IMG/VR virus record: IMGVR_UViG_3300036840_000012
Span: 1 to 22,340 of that record
DNA: 22,340 nt
Strand: one strand, 5' to 3'
Origin: a virus
Under the pieces are notes generated by a model. The model was not told where the DNA came from and ran no database searches. It worked only from the letters and a program-made list of their open reading frames with translations. Of this stretch, positions 1 to 7,885 are shown piece by piece. The translations under genes were made by a program, and so were the position numbers. Each line of letters starts with the position of its first letter. Position 1 is the first letter of the stretch.

Positions 1-1399
1 GGAGCCCAATCGTGATCTTGCCCGCGTCGCCTTCGGCGCGGACCGTGAGCGCGCGCCCGGGGGCGATCTGTTGGAGCCAGTAATTGGCTACGGCCTCCAC
101 GCCGTCCAGCGCGCGCCCGAGCACGTGACCACGGAGGCCCTTCACGCCGAGGATCGACGCGGCAACCTGAAGCTCGAACAACTTCGAGCGCTGCTCCTCG
201 AGAGCCAGGCGGAAGTCGTTCAGCTCATCTCGACACGTCAGCACTTCCGCCTGCGCACGCTGCTTCTTGGCAGCGTAGTCCTTGGCTTGCTGCTCCCAAT
301 CCGAGCGCCGGAGCGCCTCGCGTTCGGCCCACTCCTGCGCGGCGCGGCGCGCATGCTCCTCCTTGATGATCTGCTTTTCGAGGTCGAGTCCGAACGCGCG
401 CGTCATGCTGAGCTCGGCCTCCACGCGCGCGGCGCGCACGCGGAGCGCCGTGATCTTGGCATCGTGTTGCTCCTTGGCGCGCGCGACGTAGTCCGAGAGC
501 TCTTGAATCTGGAGCTCGAGGTAACCGCACGTCTCCTCGAGCTTCTCCACGCTGTCCCCGTGCCACGGCTGAGCGCACGTCGAGCAGCGCCCCGCGCGCG
601 CGAGCTCGAGCTTCTGAGTGGCGGCGCGGAGCTCGAGCCTCTTGTCGCCGATCTCGCGGTCCTTGGCGGGGGTGGAGAAGCGCTCGGCGGCTTGTTGGAG
701 CAAGTCCCTGTGCTCCTTCTCCAGCGCAACGGTCGCCGCGCGCGCCTGCTCGAGCTGCTCTCCGAGCGCTGGGGTTTCCGCGAACTCCGGGGGCGTGCCG
801 GGGATGAACGGAGGGAATTCCCCGAGCGCGGCGAGACGCGCGCACGCCACGTTGTAGCGCCCCTCCGCCTTGGCGAGCTCCGTTGCCAACCAATGGGTCT
901 CGGCGTTGACGGCGCCTACCTCGTCCGCGCACGCCTTCTGAGCCGCGTCGAACACCTCCATTCCGAGGAGCATCTCCATGATCCGCTTGCGCTCCCCGTC
1001 GGTCGCGCTCGAGAAGTGCGCGGCCTCGCCGGAGGAGAACACGTGCGTGCGCCGCCAGAAGTCGAACTCGGCGCACGCGGCGCGAATGAGCTCCTGGGTC
1101 CGGCTGTTGGTGTCCGCCTTCTGCCCGTTCCACAAGAGCTGTTTCGCGCCGCGCGCGGAGCACTTGCGGGTCGCGTCTCCGACGTCCGTGAGAACGGACA
1201 CGGAACCCGCCTCTCCCTCGATCCACGGGTCTGCCCCGCGCAGCGTCTCACCCCAAAAGGCATAGGCCACAGCCTCAATGAACCGAGACTTGCCCGCGCC
1301 GTTGGCCCCCGTCAGAACCGTCACCCCCGCCTCCGGGAGCTCGAGCTCGGCGCGCCCGCGCGCCATGAAATTTTCGACTTGGATCTTGTGTATCAGCAT
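1..1399 (-). CDS. sbcC: SbcC/gp46-like recombination nuclease ATPase subunit (partial, C-terminus cut by window edge)
   Basis: Translating the minus strand from the ATG at 1399 gives an open frame of about 466 codons that runs off the left edge. Near the N-terminus is a P-loop, GANGAGKS, at residues 31-38. After it come the SMC/Rad50-type N-terminal lobe (an FSSGEAAHF stretch near 121-129, where the Q-loop would lie), a long charged helical region, a CSTC zinc-hook-like CxxC at 272-275, and a second charged helical region. The frame ends as the C-terminal lobe begins (KGLRGHVLGRALDGVEA), so Walker B and the signature motif lie outside the window. The family (SbcC, Rad50, T4 gp46) is the ATPase partner of the SbcD/gp47 nuclease in end processing. 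The start overlaps the sbcD stop by 7 bases, and the ribosome binding site is weak, so translational coupling is likely. The two lobes separated by coiled coil and CxxC make the family call secure. Confidence 0.9.
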   Translation of the reverse strand, partial: MLIHKIQVENFMARGRAELELPEAGVTVLTGANGAGKSRFIEAVAYAFWGETLRGADPWIEGEAGSVSVLTDVGDATRKCSARGAKQLLWNGQKADTNSRTQELIRAACAEFDFWRRTHVFSSGEAAHFSSATDGERKRIMEMLLGMEVFDAAQKACADEVGAVNAETHWLATELAKAEGRYNVACARLAALGEFPPFIPGTPPEFAETPALGEQLEQARAATVALEKEHRDLLQQAAERFSTPAKDREIGDKRLELRAATQKLELARAGRCSTCAQPWHGDSVEKLEETCGYLELQIQELSDYVARAKEQHDAKITALRVRAARVEAELSMTRAFGLDLEKQIIKEEHARRAAQEWAEREALRRSDWEQQAKDYAAKKQRAQAEVLTCRDELNDFRLALEEQRSKLFELQVAASILGVKGLRGHVLGRALDGVEAVANYWLQQIAPGRALTVRAEGDAGKITIGL

Positions 1400-2484
1400 C
1401 TGAGGAATCGCCTTACATGTGCGAGCACACGCTCACGATCCACATGCGGCGGCATCGGATGCTTCTCCACGAACTGGTGCACGGCGTCGATGAGCGTCTC
1501 GGAACTGCGCGCCGCTCCGGCGGCCTGTGCCGCGCGGAGCTTGCTGAACTTCCGGTCGACGTGAACCTCCACGCGCGCACCCGAATTGAGCCCCTCGAGG
1601 AGCTGCGTCGTGGCGACGTACTCCTCCGGCGACACGCGCCAATCGGCGTAAAGCGCACAGCCGTAACGCTCGGCGCGTTCGAGCGCGACCTCGAGCTCGC
1701 GCTCCGAACCGACGACCACGAAGCGCGGGCCAGGGATGTAGGCGTCGGCACCGGGGACCGGAGGCCATACCTCCACATACCCGTACTCGAACCCCGGGTT
1801 GTCAAAGCCTGTAGGCACGAGGGCTCCGACCTGATGCAGGTCGACGCCCTCCGCCGTCCAGTGGAAGTGCGTGTGGTAATTGCCCACATAGAGATGCTGA
1901 ACGGAGTGTGCTGCCAGGATCTTGGCGACCTCCACCACCTCCACGGCGTCGTTGGCGTTGGTCAGCCACGGCTGGCTACTCGCCTGTGCGCGTTCCCACA
2001 GCCCGAAGTGTCCACACACGATCCGCTCTCCCTGGGACCAGCGCGCGCCGGCGAGCGCCTCCGGGAGCCACTCGCGTACGGGGCGCGCGTCGAACGGACA
2101 CAGGAGGACTTCGACCGTGGAGTCCCCAATAATCTCCGGTCGATCATAAACCCACAGCCCCTCCCCCATGTGCAAAGGCCCGAGCCCGTGGTCCCCCGGC
2201 TCCGAGCTCACGCGGTCATGGTTGCCGGGGATCAAGTGCACATCGCCGGGGAACTCGCGCAGCGCGTCGCGCACGGCGGTCAGTTGCTGAGGGAGCGGCT
2301 TGGGCGTGTCGAACAAGTCCCCGAGGACCACGACGTCCGTGCACTGCTGGTGCCTTGCCCAGGCCAGCGCGCGCCGGAGTGCCTCGAGCACGGCGCGAAA
2401 CCGCTCGTTCATGCCGAGCTTGAGCTCCCCGCCGTGGAGCCTGTGGTTGCCGAGGTGCACGTCCCCCACGAATGCGATCTTCAT
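1393..2484 (-). CDS. sbcD: SbcD/gp47-like metallophosphoesterase exonuclease subunit
   Basis: This 363-aa protein has the calcineurin-like phosphoesterase motifs in order: GDVHLG (7-12), GDLFD (55-59), GNHD (87-90), CGHFG (157-161) and GNYHTH (201-206). The family (SbcD, Mre11, T4 gp47) forms the nuclease half of a complex with the SbcC ATPase encoded immediately downstream, trimming DNA ends for recombination. The ATG at 2484 overlaps the recA stop as ATGA. A GGGAG lies upstream but rather far away, so re-initiation after recA is plausible. One deviation is visible: the last motif is usually GHxH, with both histidines binding metal, but here the first is Asn202 (GNYH). Nearby His204, His206 and His208 might compensate. 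The C-terminal 100 residues are probably the cap and SbcC-binding part. The family is certain, nuclease competence is inferred. Confidence 0.92.
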   Translation of the reverse strand: MKIAFVGDVHLGNHRLHGGELKLGMNERFRAVLEALRRALAWARHQQCTDVVVLGDLFDTPKPLPQQLTAVRDALREFPGDVHLIPGNHDRVSSEPGDHGLGPLHMGEGLWVYDRPEIIGDSTVEVLLCPFDARPVREWLPEALAGARWSQGERIVCGHFGLWERAQASSQPWLTNANDAVEVVEVAKILAAHSVQHLYVGNYHTHFHWTAEGVDLHQVGALVPTGFDNPGFEYGYVEVWPPVPGADAYIPGPRFVVVGSERELEVALERAERYGCALYADWRVSPEEYVATTQLLEGLNSGARVEVHVDRKFSKLRAAQAAGAARSSETLIDAVHQFVEKHPMPPHVDRERVLAHVRRFLRC

Positions 2485-3491
2485 ACGAGCTTGAGCTTCT
2501 CCCGTGTCGCCTTCTCGATCGCATCGCAGAGCGCAGGCTCGGCGGCAATCTTGGCGACCGTGCTGTTGGCGCCCTGCGCGAGCTTGGTCTCACCGAAGCT
2601 GTACCAGCTCCCCGCCTTCTCCACGACGCCCGAGCCCACGGCGGCGTCGAGCAGATCCGCCACGCGGTCCACGCCCGTGCCCCAACGGATCGTGAGAGAA
2701 GCCTCCTGGAACGGAGGAGCGATCTTGTTCTTGACGACCTTCACCGCGATCTTGTTCCCGACCGCGTCCTCCCCTTCCTTCACGTGCTCGCGCCGGCGCA
2801 CGTCCAGCCGCTGGCTCGCATAGAACTTCAGCGCGTTGCCTCCCGGCGTGGTCTCCGGGTTGCCGTACATGACGCCGATCTTCATGCGGAGCTGGTTGAT
2901 GAACAGGCACGTGCAGCGCTTCGTGTTGAGGATCGCGCACAGCTTGCGGAGCCCCTTGCTCATCATTCGCGCCTGCACGCCGACCTGCGACGAGCTCATG
3001 TCCGCCTCCTGCTCGGCCAGCGGCGTGAGCGCCGCCACGGAGTCGACCACGATCAGCGAGACGTCCCCGGTCTCGGCCAGGCTGATCGCCAAGTCGAGCG
3101 CCTCCTCTCCGCTCTGAGGTTGCGAGAACAGGAGTTGATCGAGGTCGACCCCGAGCGCCTTGGCGTACTGCGGATCGAGGGCGTGCTCGGCGTCGATGAA
3201 GGCGGCCTGCTCGCCGAGCCGCTGGACCTCCGCCACGGCGTGAAGCGCCAAGGTCGTCTTACCCGAGCTCTCCACGCCGAACGCCTCCACGATTCGCCCG
3301 CGCGCGTAGCCCCCGCCGAGAGCCAAGTCGAGCGTGAGCGCGCCCGACGGCGTGGTCTCCACGCGCTGGAACACGTGGGTGCCCAGGCGAATCAAGCTGT
3401 CCGCGCCGTGCTTGGCGCGCACGGCGTCCAGAACCGAGTCCCCCGAAGGCTTGGCCTTCGGGGTCTCTGCTGCCTGCTTCTTGGCGGCCAT
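2481..3491 (-). CDS. recA: RecA recombinase
   Basis: This is a RecA-family strand-exchange ATPase of 336 aa, close to the bacterial length (E. coli 353), with typical RecA core segments: a Walker A reading GVESSGKTT, FIDAEHALDP, LIVVDSVAAL (Walker B), FINQLRMKIGVM and GNPETTPGGNALKFYAS (loop L2). It resembles bacterial RecA more than T4 UvsX. The second Walker A residue is Val where bacterial RecA has Pro. The usual acidic C-terminal tail is absent, as the protein ends in a basic EKLKLV. I prefer the ATG at 3491 because a GAAGG lies 10 bases upstream. A GTG at 3500 would add three residues and overlap the ssb stop as GTGA, but that GAAGG would sit too close to it. The gene sits between the single-stranded DNA-binding protein and sbcD, as expected for a recombination operon. 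Confidence 0.95.
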   Translation of the reverse strand: MAAKKQAAETPKAKPSGDSVLDAVRAKHGADSLIRLGTHVFQRVETTPSGALTLDLALGGGYARGRIVEAFGVESSGKTTLALHAVAEVQRLGEQAAFIDAEHALDPQYAKALGVDLDQLLFSQPQSGEEALDLAISLAETGDVSLIVVDSVAALTPLAEQEADMSSSQVGVQARMMSKGLRKLCAILNTKRCTCLFINQLRMKIGVMYGNPETTPGGNALKFYASQRLDVRRREHVKEGEDAVGNKIAVKVVKNKIAPPFQEASLTIRWGTGVDRVADLLDAAVGSGVVEKAGSWYSFGETKLAQGANSTVAKIAAEPALCDAIEKATREKLKLV

Positions 3492-3496
3492 GCACG

Positions 3497-4414
3497 TCAC
3501 GCCTTCGGCGGGGGCCCGAAGTCGTCATCCTCGTCCGTGAAGTCCGCGTCTGCGATCGTCTGCGCGGCGCTCGCCGCCGGCGGCGTGGGCTCGAACAGCG
3601 CCGAGCCCGAGCGCTGGCCGCTCGGAGCTGCGGGGGCTTGGCGCGCCGGAGCGGAGGCACGTTGCGGGAGCTGGCGCGCCGCCGGCGCCGCGCGCCCGGC
3701 GAGCTGTACGTTGCCCGCCGCAGACTGGAGCGCCGCGACCACCTGGTCCGGGACCACGGCCTCAACGAACGTGTTGAGGTCGTAGGCGTTGTCAATGACG
3801 TATTGCGCCAGCTCCGTGTCCTCGAACAGCGGGCTGTTCTGGCGATCGGGGATCACCTTGTACTTCGTGGACTTCTCGGTCCCCTCCCGCGTGATCACAA
3901 TGTCGAACCCGTTGGGTCCGGGATCGAAAAAGTCCCCACCCGTGCGCGTGCTCCGGCGGATCGTCTTGAGCTGCTCGAGGATCTGTTTGCCGAAGCGGAG
4001 CACGCGGATGCCCTGGTTGGGGTCGTCCGCCGGCGCCGAGCGGTCGACGACGTTGGCGTACAGAGTGAGCTTCGCGCCGATGCGCTCGCCGCGCTCGCGG
4101 TCGATCGGGTTCGGCGAGCGCATGAGCTGGGAGCCGGCGTCGCACACGGGACACGGCTGTTGGAGCTCCTTCTTGGGGCACGCGAACACGACCATCTTAT
4201 CGAGCCCCGGGATCGCGTCCACGTAGTGCATGCCGGTCGAACGGATCGGCGACACGCCCGGCGTGTTCGAGGGAACGAACCGGACGACGTTCTCCCCCTG
4301 CTGGAGCTCCATAATGGCGCGGCCGCCAATCTGATTCGCCCGGTCGACATCCTTGTCGAAGTCCTGCTCCGTGTATTCGGCGTACCGTACCATTGCACTG
4401 CGCTGTTCCGTCAT
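3497..4414 (-). CDS. ssb: gp32-like single-stranded DNA-binding protein
   Basis: This 305-aa protein has the layout of phage gp32-type single-stranded DNA-binding proteins. It has a basic N-terminal arm with YAEYTEQDFDKDVDRA, then GENVVRFVPS (a common entry strand of these OB folds), a cysteine cluster CPKKELQQPCPVC near residues 79-91 consistent with bound zinc, and a KVIPDRQNSPLF segment. A Pro/Ala/Gln-rich linker leads to an acidic tip, FTDEDDDFGPP. In the family the acidic tail recruits polymerase, helicase and recombination partners while the core coats single strands. The ATG at 4414 overlaps the upstream gene as ATGA and has AAGGA about 9-10 bases ahead. It lies just before recA and just after the putative UvsY-like gene. 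The family call rests on architecture and context rather than a search. Confidence 0.8.
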   Translation of the reverse strand: MTEQRSAMVRYAEYTEQDFDKDVDRANQIGGRAIMELQQGENVVRFVPSNTPGVSPIRSTGMHYVDAIPGLDKMVVFACPKKELQQPCPVCDAGSQLMRSPNPIDRERGERIGAKLTLYANVVDRSAPADDPNQGIRVLRFGKQILEQLKTIRRSTRTGGDFFDPGPNGFDIVITREGTEKSTKYKVIPDRQNSPLFEDTELAQYVIDNAYDLNTFVEAVVPDQVVAALQSAAGNVQLAGRAAPAARQLPQRASAPARQAPAAPSGQRSGSALFEPTPPAASAAQTIADADFTDEDDDFGPPPKA

Positions 4415-4842
4415 AGTTCGCGTTCCTTGATGATTGGGTCGTGCTCTAGCTCTGCTCTGATGTGAGCTCCGAGGGACACGAGCATGTCGCGCTTCGTGCG
4501 CACTGCCTCCACCATGCCCAAGAGCCGTTGCCTTTCGGCCTCTAAGTGAACTTCATCCCGTTTCGCCTTCACGTACGCGGGATCGTTGATCGCATAGGCC
4601 TCTACGTCGGAGACCGTGGCCTTGCCGCCGCGCGAGCTGAGCTCGGAGCGCGCCCGGTTGACGGCGGCCCCCCACTCCTGCTCCCGGGAGAACTTGGCGA
4701 GCTGCCACTCCCGGTAGATCGTGGCGTGCATCTCCGTCCAGTACGCCAGGTCCGAGGGCACGCGCACGTACTCGTCCTGAATCTGCAACGGCTCGATTCG
4801 AATCGAAGCGCGCCTGTAGGCTTCGAGATCCTCTGGACTCAC
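4411..4842 (-). CDS. Possible UvsY-like recombination mediator (small helical phage protein)
   Basis: This is a 143-aa, charged, mostly helical protein from the GTG at 4842, which overlaps the preceding stop as GTGA. A TTG at 4872 in the same frame would add ten residues. The N-terminal half carries VRVPSDLAYWTEMHATIYREW and an SREQEW helix. The C-terminal half is a long helix with DPAYVKAKRDEVHLEAE and a KRDMLVSLGAHIRAELE tail. This pattern (a helix with DP.Y..AK, then a re-check helix ending in R..ML.SLGA..R.E) resembles proteins I know as UvsY-like mediators from phage recombination regions. In T4, UvsY loads the recombinase onto gp32-coated DNA. The position directly upstream of ssb and recA fits such a job. 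No catalytic residues are apparent, and the assignment is by pattern and neighbourhood only. Confidence 0.6.
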   Translation of the reverse strand: MSPEDLEAYRRASIRIEPLQIQDEYVRVPSDLAYWTEMHATIYREWQLAKFSREQEWGAAVNRARSELSSRGGKATVSDVEAYAINDPAYVKAKRDEVHLEAERQRLLGMVEAVRTKRDMLVSLGAHIRAELEHDPIIKEREL

Positions 4843-5087
4843 TTCGCCCACCCACGCTTCCCCGCAAGCCAACGGGAGATCACGAGAGTGCCCTCCTCGT
4901 CGATGAGCGTCGTGTCGTTGACCTCGGAGCTCGAATGGATCTGGCTCTTGGGGACGAACTGATCCGTGTCGCCCACATGAGGGCCGTCCAAGTACTCGAC
5001 CTTTATGGCACGCTCCGTTATGAACGTGACCCGCACGCGCCCGACCTCGTAGCCTTCATCCTCTGTACGCTTCAGGAACCTGGTCAT
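4839..5087 (-). CDS. Small unknown protein between polymerase and recombination genes
   Basis: An 82-aa protein starts at the ATG at 5087, chosen because AAGGA sits about 8 bases upstream. The open frame reaches back to 5183, but the longer version lies inside the polymerase gene and has no start support. The sequence looks beta-rich, with VRVTFITERAIKVEY, a DQFVPKSQIHSSSEV segment and a C-terminal GTLVISRWLAGKRGW. Small phage proteins with an ...VPKSQI...VI.RWLA.K.G pattern are familiar to me from replication regions, but I know of no established function. It begins 11 bases after the polymerase stop and ends in a GTGA overlap with the next gene, so it should be co-expressed with polymerase, SSB and RecA. 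Confidence 0.8.
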   Translation of the reverse strand: MTRFLKRTEDEGYEVGRVRVTFITERAIKVEYLDGPHVGDTDQFVPKSQIHSSSEVNDTTLIDEEGTLVISRWLAGKRGWAK

Positions 5088-5098
5088 CTCACTCTTCC

Positions 5099-7885
5099 TT
5101 ACGTGGGCCGGTTCACATTCCAACGACCGTCCGGGCCCGCCGTGACGATCGCCGGGTACTCGCTGGCCGGCTTGAGCTGCCACTCTTTGGGCTCGTACTT
5201 GCCCAGACTTCCGAACTTTTTTCCGACCTTGAGGTCAGCCTTGAGAGGCATCCCGTGGAGCGTCGGCCAGCTCTGCATGATGCTCTTGACCTGCTGCGTG
5301 ACCTCGGGAAGGACGCTCTTGCGACACTCGACCAGAATCGAGTCGTACACTGTGAGCACGAGGCGCGCGGGCACGGCGCGGGGGAGCGGCTCGGGGCGCG
5401 CGCCGTTGAGAGACGCCAAGTAGGGGTTGGTCCAGCGCTGCTCGATCCAACGCTGGATCGCCCCCAGGCTGGCGTTCGTGTAGTCGGCCGCCGTCCCTTG
5501 GATCGGCGTGTTCCAGCTCGAGCGCTCGGCGGTCTCGCGCGTGCCCGGCTCCTGGTTGGCCACGTCCGTGAGGAACCGCTTGCGGAAGGGCTTGCCGTTC
5601 CAATACGTGAAGCAGTACCCGTGCCGCTTGGCAAAGGCGAGCTGTTCCCGACACCAGCGGTCCAGCTGGTCGTAGTGACCTAGGATGAGCTTCTGGAGCT
5701 TCTCGGCCGTGGCCTTCGAGATCCCGAGCTTCTTTGCGAGCGCGCCGGCGGGCTCCCCGTAGAGCGCGCCGAACACGACGGCCTTCGTGTTCGACCTGTG
5801 GGGGTGCTCCTTGTTGACGACGGCGGGGTCAATCTTGACGTAAGGCGCAGTCTCTATGGCGGCGGCCAAGTGAATGTCGCCGTCGTTCAGGAACACTTCG
5901 ATCATCTTCTGGTCCTGCGACAGCATGCCCGCGACGCGGAGCTCGACCTGTGACTGATCGACCTCCACGAGGACCCACTCATCGACCGTCCCGTCATCCA
6001 TGAGGATCAGCTCGGGGTCGGCCACGAAGATGTCCCGGCACGCCTTGCCGCTGCCATCGGCGGCGTCCGCGCGGGGCAAGTTGAACAGGTTCGGATCCTC
6101 CGAGGAGGGCCGCCCCGACTCCGTTCCCACGCCCTTGATCCCGGGGTGAACGCGGCCGTCGTCGCGAATGTAGGTCAGCATGCCCTCGGCGTACTGGCTC
6201 TTAAAGTGCTGGCGTTTCCGCCACTTGATGATCAGCTCAGCGATCGGGTCGTCCAGCTTGTCCAGCACTTCCTCGTTGCACTGGCGGCGCCCGGTCGGAG
6301 TGAATTGCTTACAGGGGAGCTTGCGTATGTCGAACAGGAGTCGCGCCGTATCAGGACTGCCCGAGTTGAAGTTGAACTTCCCGAATTGGGCCTCTGGGTA
6401 CTCGGCCTCGATCTTGCTCTCGATCTCGGCAATGTCCCGATCCATCCACGCGATCAGCTCGTGAATCTTGGAGCGGTCGGCGTGTATGCCGTTGTACTCC
6501 ATGGTCATGAGCGCGTGTTGCATGTCGCGCCCAATCTCCTCCCACACGCGCATGGCGCGCTCGGCGTCCGGATCGCGCCGCGCCCGATAGGCCCTGTAGA
6601 TCCGATCCGTCGAGACCGTGTCCAGCGCGTTGTACTGTGCGCGCTCCGTGGGAGGAATCGCCGCGTAGCTGTAACGCGCGGGGTCGTCCCCTTGGCGCAC
6701 GCGCGTAACCGCCTGCTCCCGCTCGGCGGCGTTGCGCGCGGGGTCGGGGTGCCCGTGCCAGTAGTCGGTGACCGGCGGCTTCGAGCGCTTGAGGTCGGCA
6801 CCGCTCGCGACCTTCTCCGCGTAGGTCGCCTCCTTCCGGAGGCCTGCCGAGCCCAGCTTCACCCACGCCGTCGCATGCTTGCCGCCGGTCATGCCGATCG
6901 CGGTCTGCGCGTCCTCGAGCGCCAACTCCACGTTGCACTCGAAGAACCGCCGGAGCCACAGCGTATCGGCGTGACACTCCGGGCGGAAACCAAACTGACG
7001 CCACGCCACGATCTGGTCATGCTTGAGAGAGTGCCCGACCGCGCGCTTGTCTCGGAGGAACCGGAACAACCGGTCCCCGAACCGCTCCACTGACTCGCGC
7101 GGGAACGAGTAGGCATAATCCTGACCGCCGGGAGTGAGGGCCGCGTCCAGGATGCAGGTCTCGTTGTTGGCCAGAGCGCCGTAGGTCTCCGTGTCGAGCG
7201 TGACCCACGGAGCGATCTCGAGGTCGGAGAGCGCCTGCTGGAAGTCGTCCTCGTCCAGCACCTGGAACACGAGCCCGTCCTTCGGCGGGGGTGTGGGGTC
7301 GGCCGTGAGCGCCCACAGGAGATCCTCCTCGAACCACCCACGGAGGAATCGGTTCCGCTGTGCCATGGCCGGAGGCATGAGCAGGAACACAGGGACTCCG
7401 GTCGACGTGTAAGCGTAGCCCCGCCGCACGGAGAGCGGGTTGAAGCCGTCGCCGAGGAACGACAGCATGGCCTCCCTGCCGAGCAGGAGCACGCGCGATG
7501 CCCCGGCTTGGCGCCAGACCTCCGCCAAGTAGGGGCGACACGCCTCGATCGCCTTGGCCTTGATCTTCTCGCGCCCGAGGTTGCAGCGGAGCGCGTTGTC
7601 GAACAGCACTTGGCCCTTCCAGCGCGCGCCAATGAGCTGGCGGACGTACTGCCCGCCGGCACCGGAGAACGGGAGCCCCGTGCGGTCCTCCTGCTGCGTC
7701 GGGCCCTGCCCGATCACGTAGAGCAGAGGCGTTGCCTCGGGACCCACAAGCGCCGCGCTCATGCACCGGGTGACGGCGCGAGCGCCGAGCGCACAGCGCG
7801 TGCACCCGGCGTCCAACGCCAGCGGCTGGGTCCCCTCGATCTGTACGGGCGTCGCGCCCGGCTCATAGAGGGGGAGGACCCTCAT
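5099..7885 (-). CDS. Family A DNA polymerase with N-terminal uracil-DNA-glycosylase-like domain
   Basis: This 928-aa fusion starts at the ATG at 7885, with GGAGGG 8 bases upstream and an ATGA overlap. Residues about 25-195 resemble iron-sulfur uracil-DNA glycosylases: cysteines 28, 31, 101 and 116 match the four cluster ligands, and GQGPTQQEDRTGLPFSG (59-75) matches motif 1. Residues about 225-430 are a 3'-5' proofreading exonuclease with D231/E233, H285...D290 and Y418...D422. The polymerase domain has TESGRPSSEDPNLFNLPR (near 588-605), motif A VDQSQVELR with D643, motif B R697...K701...F705...Y709 and motif C VYDS with D848. Both polymerase metal-binding aspartates are present. Oddities are Tyr-Asp-Ser where most family A enzymes have His-Asp-Glu, and weakened glycosylase motifs. 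Bacillus phage SPO1 polymerase offers a precedent for this fusion. It is the likely replicative polymerase. Confidence 0.95.
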   Translation of the reverse strand: MRVLPLYEPGATPVQIEGTQPLALDAGCTRCALGARAVTRCMSAALVGPEATPLLYVIGQGPTQQEDRTGLPFSGAGGQYVRQLIGARWKGQVLFDNALRCNLGREKIKAKAIEACRPYLAEVWRQAGASRVLLLGREAMLSFLGDGFNPLSVRRGYAYTSTGVPVFLLMPPAMAQRNRFLRGWFEEDLLWALTADPTPPPKDGLVFQVLDEDDFQQALSDLEIAPWVTLDTETYGALANNETCILDAALTPGGQDYAYSFPRESVERFGDRLFRFLRDKRAVGHSLKHDQIVAWRQFGFRPECHADTLWLRRFFECNVELALEDAQTAIGMTGGKHATAWVKLGSAGLRKEATYAEKVASGADLKRSKPPVTDYWHGHPDPARNAAEREQAVTRVRQGDDPARYSYAAIPPTERAQYNALDTVSTDRIYRAYRARRDPDAERAMRVWEEIGRDMQHALMTMEYNGIHADRSKIHELIAWMDRDIAEIESKIEAEYPEAQFGKFNFNSGSPDTARLLFDIRKLPCKQFTPTGRRQCNEEVLDKLDDPIAELIIKWRKRQHFKSQYAEGMLTYIRDDGRVHPGIKGVGTESGRPSSEDPNLFNLPRADAADGSGKACRDIFVADPELILMDDGTVDEWVLVEVDQSQVELRVAGMLSQDQKMIEVFLNDGDIHLAAAIETAPYVKIDPAVVNKEHPHRSNTKAVVFGALYGEPAGALAKKLGISKATAEKLQKLILGHYDQLDRWCREQLAFAKRHGYCFTYWNGKPFRKRFLTDVANQEPGTRETAERSSWNTPIQGTAADYTNASLGAIQRWIEQRWTNPYLASLNGARPEPLPRAVPARLVLTVYDSILVECRKSVLPEVTQQVKSIMQSWPTLHGMPLKADLKVGKKFGSLGKYEPKEWQLKPASEYPAIVTAGPDGRWNVNRPT

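Noticed and set aside
71-1564. A 497-codon plus-strand open frame at the left edge
   Set aside because: Its opposite strand encodes SbcC with Walker A and zinc hook, and the plus-strand translation is low-complexity Arg/Leu/Glu.
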